DNA from: Firmicutes bacterium UBA6806
GTDB taxonomy: Bacteria > Bacillota > Clostridia > Peptostreptococcales > Acidaminobacteraceae
Direction: 5' to 3'
Length of the DNA stretch: 64,000 nucleotides
Assembly: GCA_002452745.1 (NCBI GenBank)
Contig: DKFC01000071.1
Coordinates: forward strand, 1-64,000
The position numbers and the translations under genes are program-made. Positions 55,324 to 64,000 of the stretch are shown in pieces. Positions within the stretch are counted from its first letter, which is position 1. Each line of letters begins with the position of its first letter. Below the pieces are notes generated by a model. The model saw only the letters and a program-made list of their open reading frames with translations. It was not told the origin of the DNA and ran no database searches.

Positions 55324-55878
55324 CTACTCGCTCCTTTGCTCCCATTCCGATTTCAACAGCCTGTAATCCACTCGATCATGCAGTTTCCCGTTATGATACA
55401 TATGCTTAACCATATATGACTCCTGGGTCATACCAAGTTTTTTCATAATGCCAATTGAGGCCAAATTGTCACTGAGACATCCAGCCTCCACTTTAAGGAC
55501 ATTTTGTTCTTTAAACATATTGTCAACAACTGCTGTTGCTGCTTCAAACATATATCCCTGACCCCAAAACTCCGGTGAAATAAAATATCCTAAATTGACA
55601 ACCTTTCCTTCCTCTGTATCAAACAAAACCAAGTACCCAATTTCTCCAATATATTTTCCTGTAGTCATATGTTCTATTGCAAAAAAATATTTGCTCCGAT
55701 GAATCAATTTAGATTCTTGAATCGACTCAAACAGTGTTTTTATTGTATCATCTACTGAATCCGATTTTATTTCCGGCATAAGGGCCATTGCCTGTCTATT
55801 CGTTAATAGTCTATGAAAATCCCACAAATCGCCTTCAACGTATTCTCTAATTATCAATCGGTTTGTCTGCAATATCAT
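55324..55878 (-). CDS. GNAT family N-acetyltransferase (RimJ/RimL-like)
   Basis: 184 residues. LQTNRLIIREYVEGDLWDF at the N terminus, the acetyl-CoA pocket region GYFISPEFWGQGYMFEAA (about 96-113) and NLASIGIMKKLGM are typical of the RimJ/RimL branch. The acceptor may be a protein N terminus or a small molecule. GGGAGG ribosome-binding site; operonic with the DUF5317 gene. Confidence 0.88.
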   Translation of the reverse strand: MILQTNRLIIREYVEGDLWDFHRLLTNRQAMALMPEIKSDSVDDTIKTLFESIQESKLIHRSKYFFAIEHMTTGKYIGEIGYLVLFDTEEGKVVNLGYFISPEFWGQGYMFEAATAVVDNMFKEQNVLKVEAGCLSDNLASIGIMKKLGMTQESYMVKHMYHNGKLHDRVDYRLLKSEWEQRSE

Positions 55879-56050
55879 GCGAGTTGCCTCCCTTTAAAAC
55901 ATTCTTATTCTATTATAACATAGCTATGAGGAATGTCTATCTTGGACGTGTTTATTTGATGTCTTAGAGACAATAAATAAGGAGTAGAAAGATTTTCTTC
56001 CCACTCCTGCATGTCAATTTAAATTTAATAAAAAATCCGCAATTACTGTT

Positions 56051-56581
56051 TTACAAATACGGTTCGATCAACCCAAAATCTCCATCCCTTCTTTTATATA
56101 CAACATTTACTTCTTCCGTTTCTCCATTTAGAAAAACGAAAAAATCATGTCCCAAAAGCTCCATCTGTAAAACAGCTTCTTCTGGGTGCATTGGTTTTAC
56201 AGCAAATCTCTTGGTTTTTACAATTGATACATCCTGTTCCTTTTCAGCTGTTTCTGGAATTGCCTCAAACTTAATTGATTCATGTGCGTGAAATTTTTTT
56301 TCAATTTTTGTTTTATGCTTTTTCATTTGTTTTGCAATTTTCTCAATTGCTTCATCAATCGAAGCATACATATCTTCTGTTCTTCCCTCAGCCCTAAAAA
56401 GCGAGCCACTCTTTAAAGGTATGGTTACTTCAACAATGTGATTATTCTTTTGAGTGCTAAAAGTAGCGTGCGCTTCGACATCACTTTTAAAGTATTTGTC
56501 AAATTTGCTTAGCTTTTTCTCAACTTGATCTCTAATTGCTTCTGTGATTACTAAATTTCTTCCTGTCACGATTACTTTCAT
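56051..56581 (-). CDS. hpf: ribosome hibernation promoting factor, long form
   Basis: 176 residues. An N-terminal S30AE domain (about 1-100: VIVTGRNLVITEAIRDQVEKKL) and a C-terminal dimerisation domain (about 118-176: KPMHPEEAVLQMELLGHDFFVF) give the long HPF that forms 100S ribosome dimers in stationary phase. AAGGGG ribosome-binding site; monocistronic, next to the flagellar genes. Confidence 0.95.
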   Translation of the reverse strand: MKVIVTGRNLVITEAIRDQVEKKLSKFDKYFKSDVEAHATFSTQKNNHIVEVTIPLKSGSLFRAEGRTEDMYASIDEAIEKIAKQMKKHKTKIEKKFHAHESIKFEAIPETAEKEQDVSIVKTKRFAVKPMHPEEAVLQMELLGHDFFVFLNGETEEVNVVYKRRDGDFGLIEPYL

Positions 56582-56654
56582 ATACTCAGCCCCTTTATAA
56601 AATTGATATTACTGATATACCCTATTTTAAGCTATAAAAACTATTTTCGCACTT

Positions 56655-57068
56655 TTATTTATTACTATTTCTGTTTTTTTTGTATTTTGCTATTTGCTGA
56701 CTTTTTAAGTGTTTTATTCTGTCCTCGCTTATTTTTTGATTTTGTCTTTCAAGCTCTGATTCCAACGTGACCAAGAGCTGTACTTTCTTTTGTACATCTT
56801 TGAACTCAACACGCATATCCGCATCTATATCTTGAAGCGAAGAGACATGGTTCTCCTTTAAAATAGCATTATAATACTCAAGAAACCGACTATCTATATT
56901 CAATTTTTCACTTTCCATTTCCCGATATTGCAAAGTCAAACGACTTAACTCTATTGAATTAAAAACACCTTCATATATCTTTATAATTTCTAGCTGAATT
57001 TTCAGCATCTCTTTCATTAACTCAATTTTATTTTCTAAAACGGTTCTTACCTCATTTATCTGAGTCAT
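56655..57068 (-). CDS. coiled-coil protein of the flagellar locus, FlgN/FliT-like
   Basis: About 137 residues from the ATG after GAGGG. Almost wholly helical, with repeated charged coiled-coil stretches and a basic C terminus (KYKKNRNSNK). No sequence motif decides the family. The small size and helical content, and its position downstream of a yjfB-like gene and fliS, suggest a flagellar export chaperone of the FlgN or FliT type. Confidence 0.6.
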   Translation of the reverse strand: MTQINEVRTVLENKIELMKEMLKIQLEIIKIYEGVFNSIELSRLTLQYREMESEKLNIDSRFLEYYNAILKENHVSSLQDIDADMRVEFKDVQKKVQLLVTLESELERQNQKISEDRIKHLKSQQIAKYKKNRNSNK

Positions 57069-57167
57069 TTTACAATCCCTCAATCCATTATTATTTAAAA
57101 ACGACCTGAAAATATGTCCTCTTTTTCATTAATTCAAAAGATTTCACAGATTCAAGTCGTTTACACT

Positions 57168-57347
57168 TTACACCTTAATATCGATATTTGACCCCTTGCC
57201 CGGCGTAACTGATTGTTCCATCATCTTAACAACAGCCTCCACGGATTGGGCATCTTGATTCATAGATTTTTGTAAAATTGACACATTCAACGCCAGTTTG
57301 ACACTTGTCAAATTTTGCATCTGATACGACGAAATGCTAAGTCCCAT
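57168..57347 (-). CDS. YjfB-like putative motility protein
   Basis: 59 residues, beginning MGLSISSYQMQNL and ending SVTPGKGSNIDIKV, after GGAGG. The length, the short helical body (LNVSILQKSMNQDAQ) and the Gly/Ser/Asp tail resemble the YjfB family of small proteins found in flagellar loci. Their role is not clear. It lies between fliS and the FlgN-like gene. Confidence 0.7.
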   Translation of the reverse strand: MGLSISSYQMQNLTSVKLALNVSILQKSMNQDAQSVEAVVKMMEQSVTPGKGSNIDIKV

Positions 57348-57371
57348 AACAACCTCCTTGTGAAGAAACTA

Positions 57372-57836
57372 TTAGAATTTAATATCAAAAGCCTCTCTCC
57401 ATGTTGTCTTAAAATCTTCAGCTATTTCAAGTGCCTCATTAAACAAATCAACATTTTTCTCCATATTACCCATTATCAGTTTGTGCGCAATATACTCATA
57501 CAAAGCATCTAAAGAGTGACTAAGAGGAATTTCCATGTTTAGTGTGCTTCTGAGTTCATCCAAAATCGCCTGACTCCTTTGCGAATTGTAATTGACCTCT
57601 TGATAATTATTATCTTCCAAAGCAATGATTGCTTTTTTGATAAACTTCACAAGCCCATCGTATAACAGAAAAGTAAGTTCCTCAGGTTTTGCCTGCATAA
57701 TTTTCTGCTCTAAATATAAATCCACTTTTTCTTTATTCACATGCTTCTTTTGAATTTCCGTTTCTGAACTCTTTAACTCAACTGGCCTAAGAATATTCCG
57801 AGGTTTTTGATAATTATAAGGATTATATACAGCCAT
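57372..57836 (-). CDS. fliS: flagellar export chaperone FliS
   Basis: 154 residues. FliS holds flagellin monomers before export. The typical QKIMQAKPEELTFLLYDG and a C-terminal EIAEDFKTTWREAF are present. An N-terminal extension of about 35 residues precedes the FliS core. GGAGG ribosome-binding site. Order fliD, FliT-like, fliS is the usual one. Confidence 0.93.
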   Translation of the reverse strand: MAVYNPYNYQKPRNILRPVELKSSETEIQKKHVNKEKVDLYLEQKIMQAKPEELTFLLYDGLVKFIKKAIIALEDNNYQEVNYNSQRSQAILDELRSTLNMEIPLSHSLDALYEYIAHKLIMGNMEKNVDLFNEALEIAEDFKTTWREAFDIKF

Positions 57837-57855
57837 TCAAACGCCTCCTTTGCTT

Positions 57856-58224
57856 CTACTTTTTTTGATCAATCAAATTGCCAGTGTGATTTCGCAATGA
57901 CGCCATCGCATAAGAATTAAATTTACGTTTTGATTGAACGACCGTGTTTCGCTTCACTTTTATCTGATAAAGTTCATCTCTCGTTTCTTCGGTCAACTGC
58001 TCAAGCAACGTCTCACAAATCGCTTCTTCTTTGACAAACTGATTATATACTTCAATTGCCTTTTCATCCGACTTATCAATTTTTAGTTTAGATAAATTCA
58101 TTATTAAAGGACTTCTTCTTTGAATTGACACATTTGCGACTTCAAAATCTTTTTCTTTAAGTGCACTTTTAATTAGTAATGTCTCTTCAAGAACTTCTTC
58201 AAGAATCTCAAGTATTGATTTCAT
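57856..58224 (-). CDS. small helical flagellar protein, FliT-like
   Basis: 122 residues, all helical, with ILEILEEVLEETLLIKSALKE at the start and a basic C-terminal third. Placed between fliD and fliS, exactly where fliT lies in many bacteria. Sequence similarity to FliT is not obvious to me, so the call rests on size, composition and context. AAGGTG ribosome-binding site. Confidence 0.6.
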   Translation of the reverse strand: MKSILEILEEVLEETLLIKSALKEKDFEVANVSIQRRSPLIMNLSKLKIDKSDEKAIEVYNQFVKEEAICETLLEQLTEETRDELYQIKVKRNTVVQSKRKFNSYAMASLRNHTGNLIDQKK

Positions 58225-58252
58225 AATATCACCTTGTATCTCAATTCACCAC

Positions 58253-60148
58253 TTATCCTAACATACTAGCCAATGAATTGCTTTGAGCCTGCATATTGGC
58301 CAAAGCTGTCTCCATCGCTGTAAACTGGCTATAATACCGTTCCTCTAAATCTGCCAAATACACAGTTAAATCGCTAATTCGGTCATCATAGTCATCCAGT
58401 TTTGACTTCAGCTCATTGCTAGACAAACTCGTGTCATTCAGCATTCCAGCCTTTTCCAACAAAATCCCTTTTTTACCCTTTGAATCCCTAGTTGTTGTGA
58501 CATAGGTATCCAAGATATCATCTAGGCGATTTCCAATACCATTTTGTTTATATCTATTGGCACTATTCGCAGTATCTGTCGCCGAATATGAAGATTTACT
58601 TGAAAATAACGCTACAACATCATCATATTTTGATTCCACACTTGATTTAAGTTTTTCTTCGTTAACCGTTAATTTCCCGTGATCAAGATATGAACTGCTT
58701 GATATTCCTATATCTGACAATCGAATGTTTACACCTTCAATTGGATCTACCATTGCATTTCTCACTGCTGTTAAAAAAGAATCCAGTTCTGATGCCCCTT
58801 TCAGCAGGCCCTTTTTAGCTTTCGCTTCCCACTTGGTCACTTCATCTTCAGTCATTGCATCTTTTTCATCATCAGTCAGCGGTTGATAATCTCTGTCATA
58901 GGCTTCTGTATATTTTGAGTATATTGAATCAATCAGTTCATTGTACTCTTTGACAAAATTTGATATATTGGTAACCATTGAACTAGAATCAACAGAAACG
59001 TTGATATCAATTGCTTGTGCAGACACAGAATTGAGCGTAAATCCAATTCCATCCAAAGCAAATGAATTACTGCTTTGAACGACTTCCACTCCATTGATGC
59101 TGAGTAATGCGTTTTTCCCTTCAACGCGATTCAAACTGCTATCAGACAAATCCGTTACATTGAACAATTTTGACAAGAAGGCATCTGCCGCTGATCCCGT
59201 CTCAACGCTCACGTTATTAGCTGTCCCATCCTTATTTGACTTCATAACAAACGCATCTGTAAGTGAGTTATAAGTCATTGTGACGCCTGCCCCAGAATTA
59301 TTGATCTTTGAAAGCATTGTATCAATTGTATCTGTTTCGCTGAGTGAAATATCAACTCCATTAATTTGAACCCCAGTCAAATCAGAAGCCGTAACACCAA
59401 ATAAATCAGACAAGCTCTTGCTTTTATAGTCCACTGAACTCACACTGCTTCCAAATCCTAAAGCGCTCATGCTTTCAGTATTTGTATCATATGTCATCAG
59501 CTTGATAGTTGATCCAACTTTGTCGAACTTGAGCTCTCCTCCAGCAGTTACAGAAACAACATCTTGGAATTCACTCCCAAAAGCAGCTCCAATTTTCTCA
59601 TTCAGTTTTGTCTTGAGTTCATCAGTTGTGGTAATGCTAGCAAGTTCAGATTGAGTTACTTTTATTTTTTTTGAACTAGAGCCCACTACCATGCTAACTT
59701 CAAAATCTTTTCCCGAAAGACCGGATTTAAATGTTGCCAAGTCAAAGCCTTCGGTTTCAATACCCCTTAAGTCAACTGAATTTCCAGACCATGTATCCTT
59801 AGATGCAAGCTGTGTAATTTTATCAATTACAGCTGACTTTGCCGACGAAGCACTTGCCACAACGGAAACTGCTGACGTTGCCACACCATTGCTCTTAACG
59901 CTATATGAAAATTGAGCAAACGAACTCGATGAAGCAATGTTTGAACTTGGCTTTAATGTATTAAAATATTTATTTTGAAGATTTCTCATGCTTGTGATAA
60001 TTTCACGATAGGCATCCTGAGTCCATTCGACTTTTTGTCTTTGTTTTTTCACATTGTCCAGTCGTGTTGTTTCAACTTTCATCAAATCAGTTACTAACTG
60101 TTCTGTATCAAACCCCGATACAATTCCTGTAACTCTCGTTGTTCCCAT
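58253..60148 (-). CDS. fliD: flagellar hook-associated protein 2 (filament cap)
   Basis: 631 residues. FliD_N (TRVTGIVSGFDTEQLVTDLM, about 1-100) and FliD_C (from about 360, FVKEYNELIDSIYSKY) with terminal coiled-coil residues. Ser/Thr-rich centre, almost no cysteine, as in exported flagellar proteins. It caps the growing filament. GGAGGG ribosome-binding site; follows flaG by 43 bp. Confidence 0.96.
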   Translation of the reverse strand: MGTTRVTGIVSGFDTEQLVTDLMKVETTRLDNVKKQRQKVEWTQDAYREIITSMRNLQNKYFNTLKPSSNIASSSSFAQFSYSVKSNGVATSAVSVVASASSAKSAVIDKITQLASKDTWSGNSVDLRGIETEGFDLATFKSGLSGKDFEVSMVVGSSSKKIKVTQSELASITTTDELKTKLNEKIGAAFGSEFQDVVSVTAGGELKFDKVGSTIKLMTYDTNTESMSALGFGSSVSSVDYKSKSLSDLFGVTASDLTGVQINGVDISLSETDTIDTMLSKINNSGAGVTMTYNSLTDAFVMKSNKDGTANNVSVETGSAADAFLSKLFNVTDLSDSSLNRVEGKNALLSINGVEVVQSSNSFALDGIGFTLNSVSAQAIDINVSVDSSSMVTNISNFVKEYNELIDSIYSKYTEAYDRDYQPLTDDEKDAMTEDEVTKWEAKAKKGLLKGASELDSFLTAVRNAMVDPIEGVNIRLSDIGISSSSYLDHGKLTVNEEKLKSSVESKYDDVVALFSSKSSYSATDTANSANRYKQNGIGNRLDDILDTYVTTTRDSKGKKGILLEKAGMLNDTSLSSNELKSKLDDYDDRISDLTVYLADLEERYYSQFTAMETALANMQAQSNSLASMLG

Positions 60149-60191
60149 CTAATGCCCTCCTTTTCTGACGTCATACCTTTATTCAAGTACC

Positions 60192-60602
60192 TTATCCGCG
60201 ACCATCTACAAAGAGTCCTACCATCTCCCACATTTTAGCGACCATGTCCTGAATCCTCTTTGGCGGAAATTCACAGATGATTTCATTTGTTTTTGTATCT
60301 CTTATTGTATACATAATTGTATGTGTCACTTCATGTACGGTTCTCTCAATAACACGATCAAATGTAGCAAGCGACTTGTTGGCTTGATCAATAGATTTGT
60401 TCAACAATTCCTCATCTGAAGAGGCTTCGCCAGAATCCTTCATTTTCTTTTCAAATTCATCTGCTTCCACGGGGGCCTTTTTATCCGTACTTTCAGCTGT
60501 TTTAATTGCTTTTGCAGCAACTGGTTTAATAGAAGTCTCCGTATTTGAACTAACTCCTTGACCTATATTAAAATTAGCGTTTTCTATCCTCAACTCGTCC
60601 AC
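60192..60602 (-). CDS. flaG: FlaG family flagellar protein
   Basis: 136 residues. A disordered N-terminal half, then a FlaG domain (about 70-135) with LATFDRVIERTVHEVTHTIMYTIRDTKTNEII and PPKRIQDMVAKMWEMVG. It modulates filament length in other bacteria. Start is GTG at 60602, or a TTG three codons later with better spacing to GAAGGGA. Confidence 0.9.
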   Translation of the reverse strand: MDELRIENANFNIGQGVSSNTETSIKPVAAKAIKTAESTDKKAPVEADEFEKKMKDSGEASSDEELLNKSIDQANKSLATFDRVIERTVHEVTHTIMYTIRDTKTNEIICEFPPKRIQDMVAKMWEMVGLFVDGRG

Positions 60603-60711
60603 TCCCTTCTACATATTTTATATACAAGTTATCGGCGTATTATCAAATATCTTTAGGCAATTATCTGTTAATTCTGTCTATCTTACTATTTTTTTTATAA
60701 AATCTAAACAC

Positions 60712-62229
60712 TTAAAAAACCCACGGGACATCGTCCTCTCCGTGCAATTTTAATATATTAAAACCCATTTCCCTGTAGCTTGACAGACTTTGATAAATTT
60801 CTTCATCAAAATTATAATTCGAAATAATAACAACATCTGGCTTCAATATCGGAATTTCAGTTGGATTATAAATCTGATATCCATTTAACGTTTCGCCCCA
60901 CTTTGAGGCATTGCTGTCAAAAAGCATGAGTTCAAAGCCGGGTTCACCAAAAAAATGCTTGTACAATTCAATGACTTTAGCAGTATACCCTCCCGAAGTA
61001 TAAAACGCCACCTTTTTTATATTCTGTCTATTTATTAGTGAATCAAGCCTATCTCTCCAGGCGGTTAGAGAAGCTGAGGAAGTTTTAATCATTTGATTAA
61101 CATCCTCTAATCTTGAAATAATCGGCAAATGTTGCGTACACACTTTTTCACATTGTCCACATTTTATACACTCATTTTCATCCGTTTCAACAATTACCCT
61201 AAAATCCATAACCAATTTTCTAAGAACCGAAATTCTCCTAATCAATTCTGCTTCTGAACGTCCATACATGCTGTCTAACTGCTTAAAAAAAGTCATGTTA
61301 TACGACTGCATAAATTCTGGAATTTTAATTTTTCTAGGGCATACTTCTCTGCAATAGCCACAGCCAGTACAAATCGAACTCATTTGAATTTTTCCTGATT
61401 TAATTAAATCAATTCGCTCATGGTCATCAGCTGTTTTAGATTCGATGGTCTGAATATTTTGATTTAACTCCTCTTCATTATTAATCCCCAAGATTATACT
61501 TGTGACCTTCTCGTTGCCGTGGATAAATCTTAAAGCTGTGTCTACGATATTTTTATCTGTCTTATATTTGTAAGGCGCAAAAAAATCCTCATTTTGAGGG
61601 ATTATGCCTCCGGCAAGGGGGTTCATTACAGTTACCCCCATTTTTTTATTGTGAGCAGCGTCAATTACAAGGTCCATCTGTTTGAAATTCAAGAGATTAT
61701 ATGACACGGTTATGCCTTCGAATAACCCCTCTTCAATAATTTTCAACGCAGTTTCAGAAGAGGCATGGTTAGAAAACACAATATGATCTATAAGCCCTCT
61801 TTCCTTTGCTTTCAGTGCGCCCTCATAAGCTCCGCCTTTTTTGATAATATCTCTATAATGAGTTTCATCCATAATAGACCACATATAAAAAAAATGAATC
61901 TTGTCCACATCAAGGCTTTTGAGCGAACGCTCGATTCGCCTCAACACGTCATCAGACGAGTTTTCTTGAAAACTTGAAGATTTTGAGGTGACGTAATACG
62001 GTTGTTTCATTTCTCTAAAGGCTCTTTTGTAGATGCTCTCACATTGTGATTTCGCATAATTATGTGCAATATCAAAATAGTTTACGCCCAGTTGAGAGGC
62101 TTTTACAATTAATTCGGAACATTTGACCAATCCTGATTCATTATCCAAATCTTTAGGATTAAATCTAGTGCTTCCAAAGCTCATCTCTGATATTAACTTT
62201 CCTGTCGCTCCATAAATTCTATATTCCAA
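60712..62229 (-). CDS. aldo/keto reductase fused to two 4Fe-4S motifs and a C-terminal Rossmann-like domain
   Basis: 505 residues. Residues about 1-265 are an aldo/keto reductase barrel with Asp-Tyr dyad region YFDIAHNYAKSQCE and GVTVMNPLAGG. Two ferredoxin motifs follow: CTGCGYCREVCPRK and CIKCGQCEKVCTQH. From about 400, KKVAFYTSGGYTAKVIELYKH begins a nucleotide-binding-like domain ending near DVVIIS. Start is TTG after GGAGGC. This reductase class can be redox-linked to ferredoxin. The position next to an FkbM methyltransferase and flagellar genes suggests a role in making a modified sugar or acyl group for surface glycans. Substrate unknown. Confidence 0.82.
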   Translation of the reverse strand: MEYRIYGATGKLISEMSFGSTRFNPKDLDNESGLVKCSELIVKASQLGVNYFDIAHNYAKSQCESIYKRAFREMKQPYYVTSKSSSFQENSSDDVLRRIERSLKSLDVDKIHFFYMWSIMDETHYRDIIKKGGAYEGALKAKERGLIDHIVFSNHASSETALKIIEEGLFEGITVSYNLLNFKQMDLVIDAAHNKKMGVTVMNPLAGGIIPQNEDFFAPYKYKTDKNIVDTALRFIHGNEKVTSIILGINNEEELNQNIQTIESKTADDHERIDLIKSGKIQMSSICTGCGYCREVCPRKIKIPEFMQSYNMTFFKQLDSMYGRSEAELIRRISVLRKLVMDFRVIVETDENECIKCGQCEKVCTQHLPIISRLEDVNQMIKTSSASLTAWRDRLDSLINRQNIKKVAFYTSGGYTAKVIELYKHFFGEPGFELMLFDSNASKWGETLNGYQIYNPTEIPILKPDVVIISNYNFDEEIYQSLSSYREMGFNILKLHGEDDVPWVF

Positions 62230-62313
62230 GCTGCCTCCAGTAAAAAATTCACAAAATTATTTTAAACTAGCCACATCCCTATTTTAAGCTAGCCATATCG
62301 CCTTACTGACCAT

Positions 62314-63429
62314 CTATTTTACATATGCGTATAACTTTTTCCACTTGTGCTTAACGATATAATTTGGATTTGCTTTCATTATAATCTCCTCTAAAACTTG
62401 AGGATCATCTTTAAAGTGATAAGTACAAATTGCTAATCTCGGTGCCATTTTAGAAAGTGTTTTCACTGCACCAAGAAGCATATATCTTTCAGCTCCTTCA
62501 ATATCAGCTTTTATAAAATCAACTTTTTCAATTTTATGATTGATTACAAAATCATCAATTGTAATCGTTTCTACCGTTTCATATTTTTCGTACCCATCCT
62601 TAGAAATAATTGTATTCATACTGCTTTCCACTATTGTATTTGCAACATCCCAATCCGGCGACATCGCAAGTTCTGCAACCCCAGTCTTATCTGACAAGGC
62701 ATAATTGCAAGGCACTATTTTATTATTATAATAATCACTGCAAATTTTTAAATCATCATAAAGCCTTTTGGTTGGTTCAAAGGCATATGAGACACATCCT
62801 TTCGAAGCTGCAATACAAGAAAAGAGCCCCAAATTAGCGCCGCAGTCAAATACGACATCTCCCTCTTTCAATAACACTTGATCAAATTGATAAGGGCCTT
62901 CTGACCACATTGAAACATCAGAAAAAATATCTCCCATAACTAAATCATTCATCTCTATAAGCACTGATTTAAAATCAACCTCATCCATTTTAAGAGGATT
63001 TCTTATATGAGTTCCGTTTAGATTAATCATTGCCTCTTCAAGACTTACATCGTGCAATTCAAATATTTTCAAATAATAATATGACAATAGTGCATTTTGA
63101 TAATCTAAGGTTGCTCTCACTACATCCTTGTAACCATGTCTGCTCAATCCTTCTTCTACAGAGTCCCAGTGTTTGCTGTCCAATGTCAAAATAATAGTGG
63201 TGTTATCTGGATCAAATGGAAGCGATTCAACCTCATAAACTGGCATTCCATTAAATTCTATACTGCCATTTTCGGTTTTTGTTACACAATAACACGAAAT
63301 AAACGCTTCCATAATCCTTCCAATAAAATTGCCAATACTCCCTGTTCCATATAGAACCAGATTCTTGTTGGAACTCTGTAATATTTTAAGAATTTCTTCT
63401 CCTTGTTTTGCGTACTCATAAAATAGCAT
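62314..63429 (-). CDS. FkbM family methyltransferase with N-terminal Rossmann-like domain
   Basis: 371 residues from the ATG after AGGAAGG. An N-terminal segment NLVLYGTGSIGNFIGRIME (about 20-38) resembles sugar-nucleotide or PglD-like Rossmann domains. The C-terminal half (about 170-365) is an FkbM methyltransferase: SAM motif VVFDCGANLGLFSC, CVSYAFEPTKRLYDDL and VDFIKADIEGAE. Such enzymes O-methylate sugars in antibiotics and surface or flagellar glycans. Operonic context with the reductase fusion and radical-SAM-like gene. Confidence 0.86.
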   Translation of the reverse strand: MLFYEYAKQGEEILKILQSSNKNLVLYGTGSIGNFIGRIMEAFISCYCVTKTENGSIEFNGMPVYEVESLPFDPDNTTIILTLDSKHWDSVEEGLSRHGYKDVVRATLDYQNALLSYYYLKIFELHDVSLEEAMINLNGTHIRNPLKMDEVDFKSVLIEMNDLVMGDIFSDVSMWSEGPYQFDQVLLKEGDVVFDCGANLGLFSCIAASKGCVSYAFEPTKRLYDDLKICSDYYNNKIVPCNYALSDKTGVAELAMSPDWDVANTIVESSMNTIISKDGYEKYETVETITIDDFVINHKIEKVDFIKADIEGAERYMLLGAVKTLSKMAPRLAICTYHFKDDPQVLEEIIMKANPNYIVKHKWKKLYAYVK

Positions 63430-63492
63430 CTTATAGTCCTTCCTACTGTACTTATCCCATAGTATCAATCAAAAATTCTTTCCTTAAAAGTC

Positions 63493-64000
63493 TTATAAAG
63501 ACAATGGCAACTTAAAGTACACTGCATAATTGCGCCACGTTGTATCACTTTGAACAATTTGATTGTATCTCACTCGAGCCAGTTCCGTTTCATCGCTTTG
63601 TATATCTAACTTTTGCAGGCATTGATAATAATAATAGTGGGCAAAAGCGTGGTTGGGATAATTTCCTAGTATCGCTTTAAATCGTTCCATAGCCAAATGA
63701 TATTTTCCCATCCGCATATACGGATTGTGTACAAAATTGACATCAAGATTTATTGTATAGCGCACTTCTCCATTGAGATGTTCCGCTAAATTTTGATTTT
63801 CAAAATTTTGATTAAAAAAAGAGATTTGTCCAGGATTATATTCGGTAAGCTGACCCGATGAAAGTACCGTTTCCAGCAACCGGCTTCCTGAAATCGGTGT
63901 AGGTGTAGATATGGACGCCCAGTGAAAACCTGCAGACCTTAGGAAGATAAGTGATTCATCAATATCTTCAGCCGTTTCAGTTAAAAATCCAACCACCAAA
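63493..64000 (-). CDS. C-terminal part of a probable B12-binding-type radical SAM protein (partial at window edge)
   Basis: At least 168 residues; the start lies beyond the right edge. The first visible part, VVGFLTETAEDIDESLIFL followed by GFHWASISTPTPISGSRL, is the C-terminal barrel strand pattern of B12-type radical SAM enzymes. The remainder is a TPR-like helical tail (MGKYHLAMERFKAILGNYPNHAFAHYYY). The catalytic CxxxCxxC would be outside the window, so the assignment is by the barrel end only. Confidence 0.6.
   Translation of the reverse strand, partial: LVVGFLTETAEDIDESLIFLRSAGFHWASISTPTPISGSRLLETVLSSGQLTEYNPGQISFFNQNFENQNLAEHLNGEVRYTINLDVNFVHNPYMRMGKYHLAMERFKAILGNYPNHAFAHYYYYQCLQKLDIQSDETELARVRYNQIVQSDTTWRNYAVYFKLPLSL

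Overview
The window comes from a low-GC, Gram-positive-type, motile, probably strictly anaerobic bacterium of the class Clostridia. Support for this: a 2[4Fe-4S] ferredoxin, Rex, thiolase, glutamate dehydrogenase, several HD-GYP proteins, BCCT and DUF3798 transport systems, a prfB programmed frameshift, and the tsaE-tsaB-rimI-tsaD block beside an ydiF-type ABC-F gene and rex, as in Bacillus. I cannot name the genus. Almost all genes lie on the minus strand. I see no rRNA, tRNA, CRISPR array, prophage or insertion sequence.

Layout. 1-560: a promoter, cobalamin riboswitch and terminator, all reading leftward into a gene outside the window. 0.7-8.7 kb: recQ, a mini-protein carrying an OadB-like motif, a Cache sensor kinase and a YjiH-like membrane protein with a divergent response regulator, then a PAS-GAF-HD-GYP protein. 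8.9-14.1 kb: a four-gene ABC importer with a DUF3798 binding lipoprotein. 14.4-21.7 kb: a B3/4-domain protein, two more HD-GYP proteins and a LytS/LytTR pair. 21.8-23.4 kb: a PucR-type regulator.

23.7-35.9 kb is the most interesting part. It encodes a BCCT (betaine-type) transporter, a histidine-ammonia-lyase homologue that has lost the Ala-Ser-Gly triad needed to make the MIO cofactor, a three-subunit molybdenum hydroxylase, a large BTAD-AAA-TPR (SARP-like) activator, and a soluble chemoreceptor fused to a C-terminal glycine-betaine-binding (OpuAC) domain. MIO-less members of the lyase family that eliminate trimethylamine from ergothioneine (ergothionases) are known. I therefore read this as a sensing, uptake and breakdown system for ergothioneine or a related histidine betaine. 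Three promoters in this block (transporter, hydroxylase operon, chemoreceptor) share an 18-bp direct repeat with 11-bp period, consensus TTTGRCN-NTTT-STTGACG, followed after exactly 10 bp by a TANNCT -10 element. That is the architecture expected for a SARP-like activator, and one is encoded between them.

36-43.4 kb: gdhA, ferredoxin, thiolase with a MarR-like regulator, rex, ABC-F and a stand-alone acyl carrier protein. 43.7-43.84 kb: an intergenic cluster of eight DnaA-box-like nonamers, all in one orientation. 43.9-56.6 kb: tsaD-rimI-tsaB-tsaE, an amidohydrolase, tex, prfB with its +1 frameshift, secA, DUF5317 and GNAT genes, and hpf. 56.6-64 kb: late flagellar genes (FlgN-like, YjfB-like, fliS, FliT-like, fliD, flaG), then an aldo/keto reductase-ferredoxin fusion, an FkbM methyltransferase and the end of a radical-SAM-like protein, which look like a surface or flagellin modification locus.
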